From Pseudomonadota bacterium (GTDB lineage: Bacteria; Pseudomonadota; Gammaproteobacteria; Steroidobacterales; Steroidobacteraceae), in NCBI GenBank assembly GCA_021779875.1, contig JAJXZV010000145.1, positions 1 to 5,473 of the forward strand: DNA of 5,473 nt, in the 5' to 3' direction. How positions within the stretch are numbered: position 1 is the first letter of the stretch; each line of letters begins with the position of its first letter. Shown piece after piece: positions 1 through 5,473 of the stretch. The notes under the pieces were generated by a model. That model saw nothing but the letters and a program-made list of their open reading frames with translations, searched no databases and was not told the DNA's origin. The translations under genes were made by a program, and so were the position numbers.

Positions 1-1154
1 CCTTGCGCGTTCTTCTCGCGCGACCGGTCGAGGAACACCACGGCCATCATGTGGCCTATGTTCTCCTGGGTGTTCTTGAGCATCTTGGCGGCGCCGCGGC
101 TGTCGAGGCTCACGGACACCGCCGCGCCCTCCTGGGTGTTCGGCTGGAACGAGGCGTCGGTGAGCTGATCGCCGGTCACCACGACCTCGCGCTTGAGCAG
201 CACCGGCTGCTTGTCGCGGGTGTAGTAGAGCTTCGAACCGAGCGGCACGCGGCCGGTCGCCGCCGCTTCGGCGGGATTGTTCACCTCGTCGACCATGCGA
301 AATTCCAGGGTCGCGGTCTTGCCGAGGATCTTCTTGACCTCGGCGGAGTTCTGCAGGCCCGGGAGCTGGATGGCGATGCGGTCGACGCCCTGGCGCGCGA
401 CCTGCGGCTCGGACACGGCGAGCTCGGGACTGTTCAGGCGGTTTCGCAGGATGGTGATGTTCTGCTGGACCGCGTAGTCCTGGCGCTCCTTGATCTCCTG
501 CGGCGTCAGCGTGAGCTGCAGGGCCGGGGCGCCGTCGACCGTGACCTCGTCCAGCGTCAGGTTGCGGTTGTCCGCGAGGATCGCCGTCTTGCCCCGCGTG
601 AAACTGTCCTGGTCGCGGAACAGCACGCGCACGCGATCCAGCGGATAGTCCACCTGCACGTCCTGATAGGGCACGCGCGCGCCGCGCAGCGCCGCCCGGA
701 ACTCCTGCTCGCGCCGGTCGAGCTGCTGCTTGACCGCACCGCGCACGTCCACCTGGTAGACCAGATAGACGCCGCCGCGCAGGTCGAGACCGAGCTTCAG
801 CGGGCCGAGGCCGAGCGCGCGCATCCATTCCGGAACGCGCGAAGCCTGCGACAGGGCGATGGTGAACTCGTTCGGGCGGGCCTCGGCGATCAGATCGCGC
901 GCCTTCAGCTGATCCTGCTTGCTGGCGAAACGCAGCGTGAGCCGGCCCTGTTCGAGGAACGATCCGGTCGGCGTCACGCCCTTGCCCTTCAGCAGATCGA
1001 GCACGGCGGTGCGGTCGGTCTCCTGCACGGCCGCACGGTCGCGCACCAGCTGCAGGGCGCTCTCCTCGCCGAACAGGTTCGGCAGCGCCAGGAGGGTGCC
1101 GAGGACCAGCGCGATCGCGACCAGGGCGATCTTCCAGCGCGGATAGGCGATCAT
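1..1154 (-). CDS. secD: SecD, protein translocase subunit (partial, C-terminal part outside window)
   Basis: SecD is the inner-membrane, RND-like partner of SecF that uses the proton motive force to help pull exported proteins through SecYEG on the periplasmic side. The 384 visible codons start with a short cytoplasmic segment and one membrane helix (about residues 8-27, ending ALPNLFGE as in E. coli SecD). The periplasmic P1 domain follows, with the family hallmark LGLDLRGGV at 121-129, then the block QQNITILRNRL (230-240) and TATLEFRMV (280-288). The reading frame is still open at base 3. E. coli SecD has about 615 residues, so roughly 60% is here, and the later membrane helices (with secF presumably next) lie beyond the left edge. 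The ATG at 1154 overlaps the yajC stop by 4 bases, which suggests translational coupling. One oddity is two extra residues at about 241-248 compared with the E. coli protein. The family call is very secure. Confidence 0.97.
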   Translation of the reverse strand, partial: MIAYPRWKIALVAIALVLGTLLALPNLFGEESALQLVRDRAAVQETDRTAVLDLLKGKGVTPTGSFLEQGRLTLRFASKQDQLKARDLIAEARPNEFTIALSQASRVPEWMRALGLGPLKLGLDLRGGVYLVYQVDVRGAVKQQLDRREQEFRAALRGARVPYQDVQVDYPLDRVRVLFRDQDSFTRGKTAILADNRNLTLDEVTVDGAPALQLTLTPQEIKERQDYAVQQNITILRNRLNSPELAVSEPQVARQGVDRIAIQLPGLQNSAEVKKILGKTATLEFRMVDEVNNPAEAAATGRVPLGSKLYYTRDKQPVLLKREVVVTGDQLTDASFQPNTQEGAAVSVSLDSRGAAKMLKNTQENIGHMMAVVFLDRSREKNAQ

Positions 1155-1486
1155 GCGCTCTTGACCGTCCCCTTGGGCAGGACCTGCGAGACCTGGAACT
1201 TCTGCAGCTTGACGTTCACCCCGCTGGCGATCTCGACGGTGAGGAATTGCTCGCCGACCTCGATCACCTTGCCGAGGATGCCGCCGGTGGTGGCCACCTC
1301 GTCGCCGGCCGCGATCCGCCCGATCATCTCGCGCTGTTCCTTGGCGCGCTTGTTCTGCGGCCGGATCAGCAGGAAGTAGAACACCACCAGCAGCACGATC
1401 GGCAACATCAGGCTGCCCACCATGCTCTGAGCGCCCGTGGATGCGCCGCTCGCCTGCGCGTAAGCCGAATCGATGAGGAAGTTCAT
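1151..1486 (-). CDS. yajC: YajC, Sec translocon accessory membrane protein
   Basis: YajC is a small single-span inner-membrane protein that associates with SecDF and the SecYEG/YidC holotranslocon; its exact role is still modest and unclear. The 111-residue product matches the family's usual size. It has a short N-terminal segment rich in Ala, Gly and Ser, one strongly hydrophobic helix at about residues 25-41, and then the signature IRPQNKRAKEQ (41-51) at the cytoplasmic membrane edge. A small soluble beta-rich domain follows, with the conserved GDEVATTGGILGKV (61-74). The gene lies between tgt and secD, the classical order in gammaproteobacteria, and its TGA overlaps the secD ATG. The ATG at 1486 fits the family N-terminus. 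The Shine-Dalgarno sequence is weak (GAG about 9 bases upstream). Confidence 0.97.
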   Translation of the reverse strand: MNFLIDSAYAQASGASTGAQSMVGSLMLPIVLLVVFYFLLIRPQNKRAKEQREMIGRIAAGDEVATTGGILGKVIEVGEQFLTVEIASGVNVKLQKFQVSQVLPKGTVKSA

Positions 1487-1536
1487 GGCGTGTTACTCGT
1501 GTCTCGTGGTTTTATGGCCGCTACACAAAGCCGCGT

Positions 1537-1564
1537 AGTATACAGAAGGCGCCGGCAAACTTAA
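1537..1564 (-). promoter_or_regulatory. Candidate promoter for yajC-secD
   Basis: On the minus strand the 90-bp gap between tgt and yajC has a -10 box TATACT (1542-1537; five of six consensus bases) preceded after 16 bases by TTAAGT (1564-1559), a weak -35 with three of six bases. Transcription would start near 1530, giving a leader of about 44 bases before the yajC ATG. This is the most AT-rich spot in the area, which supports its use. It would let yajC-secD be expressed independently of the upstream queA-tgt genes. It is judged by motif only. Confidence 0.5.
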
Positions 1565-1576
1565 GGCGCGGCGGCC

Positions 1577-3913
<2,337 letters not shown>

Positions 3914-3927
3914 TCAATGGATCCAGC

Positions 3928-4470
3928 TTGAAATTCTGCAGCAACTGCGGCGCGACCGTCGTCTCGAGAATTCCCGATGGGGATCATCGGCCGCGCTACG
4001 TGTGCGATCGCTGCGGCATGATCCATTACGAGAATCCGCTGCTGGTGCTCGGGTGCGTGCCCGAATGGCAGGACAAGATCCTGCTGTGCCGCCGCGCCAT
4101 CGAGCCGCGGCGCGGCTTCTGGACCATGCCGGCGGGGTTCATGGAGACCGGGGAGTCCCTGCAGGCCGCCGCGGCGCGCGAATGCTACGAGGAGGCGCTC
4201 GCGGAGGTCGACATCGGCTCGCTGCTCGCCGTGGTCACGGTCACCCACGCCCGCCAGGTGCACGTCATGTTCCGCGCCGCGCTCAGACACCCGCGGTTCG
4301 CGCCCGGCCCCGAGAGCCTCGAGGTCGTGCTGTGCGAGGAGCGGGAGGTCCCCTGGGCCGATCTGGCCTTCCCGAGCGTCGAGTTCGCGCTGCGCAAGTA
4401 CTTCTCCGACCGCGCGGCCGGCCGCGAAGACCATCATTTCATCGAACTGAACCGTCCGATGAGCGCCTGA
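3928..4470 (+). CDS. Zinc-ribbon Nudix hydrolase
   Basis: This is a probable cytosolic nucleoside-diphosphate-linked hydrolase; the true substrate is unknown, and NADH/ADP-ribose/FAD-type compounds are common in the superfamily. The 180 residues begin with a zinc ribbon (Cys4, Cys7, Cys26, Cys29), then a linker and the Nudix fold. The Nudix box runs from Gly70: G, five residues, Glu76, seven residues, then RECYEEALA at 84-92. Metal-binding Glu85, Glu88 and Glu89 are present, but the usual Gly near the end of the box is Leu91. The preferred start is TTG at 3928, because it gives the family-typical N-terminus KFCSNCG directly; the only earlier in-frame start candidates (GTG) lie inside the tRNA. 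GGA at 3919-3921 is a weak Shine-Dalgarno sequence. The gene starts 25 bases after the tRNA CCA and is probably co-transcribed with it. It resembles NudC in architecture but is shorter and lacks the NudC N-terminal domain. Confidence 0.9.
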   Translation: MKFCSNCGATVVSRIPDGDHRPRYVCDRCGMIHYENPLLVLGCVPEWQDKILLCRRAIEPRRGFWTMPAGFMETGESLQAAAARECYEEALAEVDIGSLLAVVTVTHARQVHVMFRAALRHPRFAPGPESLEVVLCEEREVPWADLAFPSVEFALRKYFSDRAAGREDHHFIELNRPMSA

Positions 4471-4505
4471 ACGGGCCACGGGGGCCCGCCGCCGCGGCCG
4501 GCCTG

Positions 4506-4514
4506 TGGCAAAAT
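4506..4514 (+). promoter_or_regulatory. Candidate extended -10 box for fdxA
   Basis: The 87-bp gap between the Nudix gene and fdxA is very GC-rich except near TGGCAAAAT (4506-4514), which reads as TGn plus CAAAAT (four of six -10 consensus bases). No -35 is visible. If used, it would give a leader of about 37 bases. The alternative is readthrough from the Nudix gene, since no convincing terminator is seen in the gap. Confidence 0.3.
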
Positions 4515-4546
4515 GGCGCCCGCAAATCACACAAGCGCTCAAACCC

Positions 4547-4551
4547 AAGGG
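4547..4551 (+). promoter_or_regulatory. Ribosome binding site of fdxA
   Basis: AAGGG lies six bases before the fdxA ATG at 4558. It is the clearest Shine-Dalgarno sequence in the window and supports this start. Confidence 0.7.
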
Positions 4552-4557
4552 TAAGTC

Positions 4558-4881
4558 ATGGCGTTCGTCGTCACCGAAAATTGCATCAAGTGCAAGTACA
4601 TGGACTGCGTGGAGGTATGTCCCGTCGACTGCTTCCACGAGGGCCCGAATTTTCTCGTGATCGATCCGGACGAGTGCATCGACTGCACGCTGTGCGAGCC
4701 CGAATGCCCGGCCGAGGCCATCTTCTCGGAGGAGGAGATACCCGCCGGCCAGGAGAGCTTCCGAGCGCTGAACGCCGAGCTCGCGAAGAAGTGGCCGGTG
4801 ATCAGCGAGAAAGGCGCCCCGCCGGATGATGCCAAGCAATGGGACGGCACCAAGGACAAGCTGAAGCTGCTCGAGCGCTGA
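4558..4881 (+). CDS. fdxA: Seven-iron ferredoxin, [3Fe-4S][4Fe-4S] type (FdxA)
   Basis: This is a low-potential cytosolic electron carrier with one [3Fe-4S] and one [4Fe-4S] cluster. The 107 residues have the same length as Azotobacter vinelandii ferredoxin I and are closely similar to it ([14 protein letters not shown] at the start, [13 protein letters not shown] at the end). By correspondence with that protein, Cys9, Cys17 and Cys50 hold the 3Fe cluster and Cys21, Cys40, Cys43 and Cys46 the 4Fe cluster. Cys12 and Cys25 are the extra conserved free cysteines. The acidic C-terminal extension after about residue 55 is typical of this subfamily. Azotobacter FdI has been linked to redox sensing and control of NADPH:ferredoxin reductase; a similar role here is only inferred. 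The gene has its own good ribosome binding site and converges on dsbC. Confidence 0.97.
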   Translation: MAFVVTENCIKCKYMDCVEVCPVDCFHEGPNFLVIDPDECIDCTLCEPECPAEAIFSEEEIPAGQESFRALNAELAKKWPVISEKGAPPDDAKQWDGTKDKLKLLER

Positions 4882-4898
4882 GGCGCTCGCCTCAGCGC
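4875..4898. terminator. Perfect inverted repeat over the fdxA and dsbC stops, possible bidirectional terminator
   Basis: GCGCTGAGGC (4875-4884) and GCCTCAGCGC (4889-4898) form a perfect 10-bp stem with a GCTC loop. The stem contains the fdxA stop (TGA, 4879-4881) and the dsbC stop (TCA on this strand, 4892-4894). Because it is symmetric it would fold in both transcripts. No T-run follows on either side, so it is not a classical intrinsic terminator. It may instead stall polymerase or protect 3' ends from exonucleases. Confidence 0.5.
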
Positions 4899-5473
4899 CG
4901 CGCGGCCTGCGCGTCCTTGACCGCCTTGAGCAGTTCCTGCGCGGGCATGTAGCCGCTGATGTACTCGCCGTTCTCGGTCAGGATGGCCGGCGTGCCGCGC
5001 ACGCCGATGCTCTGCCCGAGCGCGTACTCGCGCGCCACGGGCGTGGACGCACAGAGCTTGTCGGTGTCCACCTTGGCGCCGGCCGTGGCGCGGGCGAACG
5101 CGTCGCTCCGGTCGGCGGCGCACCACACCGCCTCCGCCTTGCGCCAGCTCTCGGTGTTGGGCCCGGTGCGCGGGTAGAACAGATAGCGCACGCGGATCCC
5201 GAGCCGGTTGATCTCGGCGATCTCCGCGTGCAGCTTGCGGCAATACGGGCAGTCGACGTCCGTGAACACGGTGATGGTGTACTGCGGATCCTTCGGCGCG
5301 AAGATCAGCAGCAGCGGCACCGGCACCGCGCCGATCAGCGCCGCACTCATGCGGCTGCGGCGGGTTTCGGTGAGGTTCTCGCGCGTGCCCATGTCGTAGA
5401 TGTTGCCGTCGATGAAGTACTTGCCGTCGGCGGTGAGGTAGCTGACGTCCGCCCCCTGGCTGAACTCGTAGAT
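4892..5473 (-). CDS. dsbC: DsbC-type thiol:disulfide interchange protein (partial, N-terminus outside window)
   Basis: DsbC is a periplasmic V-shaped homodimer that reshuffles wrong disulfides and is kept reduced by DsbD. The 193 visible codons enter in the dimerisation domain (YLTADGKYFIDGNIYD, visible residues 12-27; E. coli has LYITDDGKHIIQGPMYD), pass a hydrophobic linker, and then form the thioredoxin-like domain. The active site CPYC is at visible residues 75-78 (5251-5240), within TVFTDVDCPYCRKLH. The second cysteine pair (visible 118 and 141) matches E. coli Cys141 and Cys163, and the cis-proline is in GTPA (visible 161-164). The ATG at 5392 is internal: the frame is open and family-like up to the window edge, so the signal peptide and true start lie beyond 5473. 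E. coli DsbC has CGYC at the active site, so the proline here is a variation. Confidence 0.95.
   Translation of the reverse strand: MYEFSQGADVSYLTADGKYFIDGNIYDMGTRENLTETRRSRMSAALIGAVPVPLLLIFAPKDPQYTITVFTDVDCPYCRKLHAEIAEINRLGIRVRYLFYPRTGPNTESWRKAEAVWCAADRSDAFARATAGAKVDTDKLCASTPVAREYALGQSIGVRGTPAILTENGEYISGYMPAQELLKAVKDAQAARR

Noticed and set aside
3..1379. Long plus-strand open frame of 458 codons opposite secD and yajC
   Set aside because: Its product is low-complexity and rich in Arg, Leu, His and Ala, with no recognisable domain. Long antisense frames are expected opposite GC-rich genes, and the minus strand holds clear secD and yajC.
1521..1538. Six-bp hairpin CTACGC/GTGTAG in the yajC leader as a regulatory element
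   Set aside because: Half of it lies upstream of the expected transcription start and overlaps the -10 box, so it would not form in the RNA.
4473..4487. GGGCC/GGCCC hairpin after the Nudix stop as a terminator
   Set aside because: Only a 5-bp stem with no T-run, in an almost pure GC stretch where such pairing is expected by chance.

Overview
The window is a compact, GC-rich chromosomal segment (roughly two-thirds G+C by eye) carrying housekeeping genes from what looks like a gammaproteobacterium. The clues are the gene order queA-tgt-yajC-secD, a 107-residue seven-iron ferredoxin very similar to Azotobacter ferredoxin I, a periplasmic DsbC-type isomerase, and strong residue-level similarity of QueA, Tgt and SecD to the E. 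coli proteins. I cannot name the species. No mobile element, CRISPR array, phage gene or defence system is visible, and I do not see a previously undescribed system.

Left part (1-3756, all minus strand, so read from right to left): queA, tgt, yajC and the first 384 codons of secD. The first two enzymes make the hypermodified wobble base queuosine. Tgt swaps guanine-34 of Asp, Asn, His and Tyr tRNAs for preQ1, and QueA then builds epoxyqueuosine on that base. YajC and SecD are accessory membrane subunits of the Sec translocon. queA/tgt and yajC/secD each overlap by the four bases ATGA. A 90-bp gap between tgt and yajC holds a good candidate -10 box, so yajC-secD may have its own promoter as well as readthrough from queA.

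Middle (3757-4557): a 59-bp divergent promoter region separates queA from a plus-strand tRNA-Leu(CAA), which reads UUG codons. Only 25 bp after its CCA end begins a zinc-ribbon Nudix hydrolase, apparently on a TTG start codon. No separate promoter is evident, so tRNA and mRNA are probably co-transcribed. An 87-bp gap follows.

Right part (4558-5473): fdxA on the plus strand converges on dsbC (minus strand, N-terminus beyond the window edge). The two genes are 10 bp apart, and a perfect 10-bp inverted repeat contains both stop codons.

The more curious points are small ones: the tRNA-mRNA juxtaposition with a rare start codon, a U-U mismatch in the tRNA T-stem, the palindrome across the convergent stops, and a few family-atypical residues (SecD insertion, CPYC in DsbC, altered Nudix box). 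No stretch over 300 bases lacks a gene.
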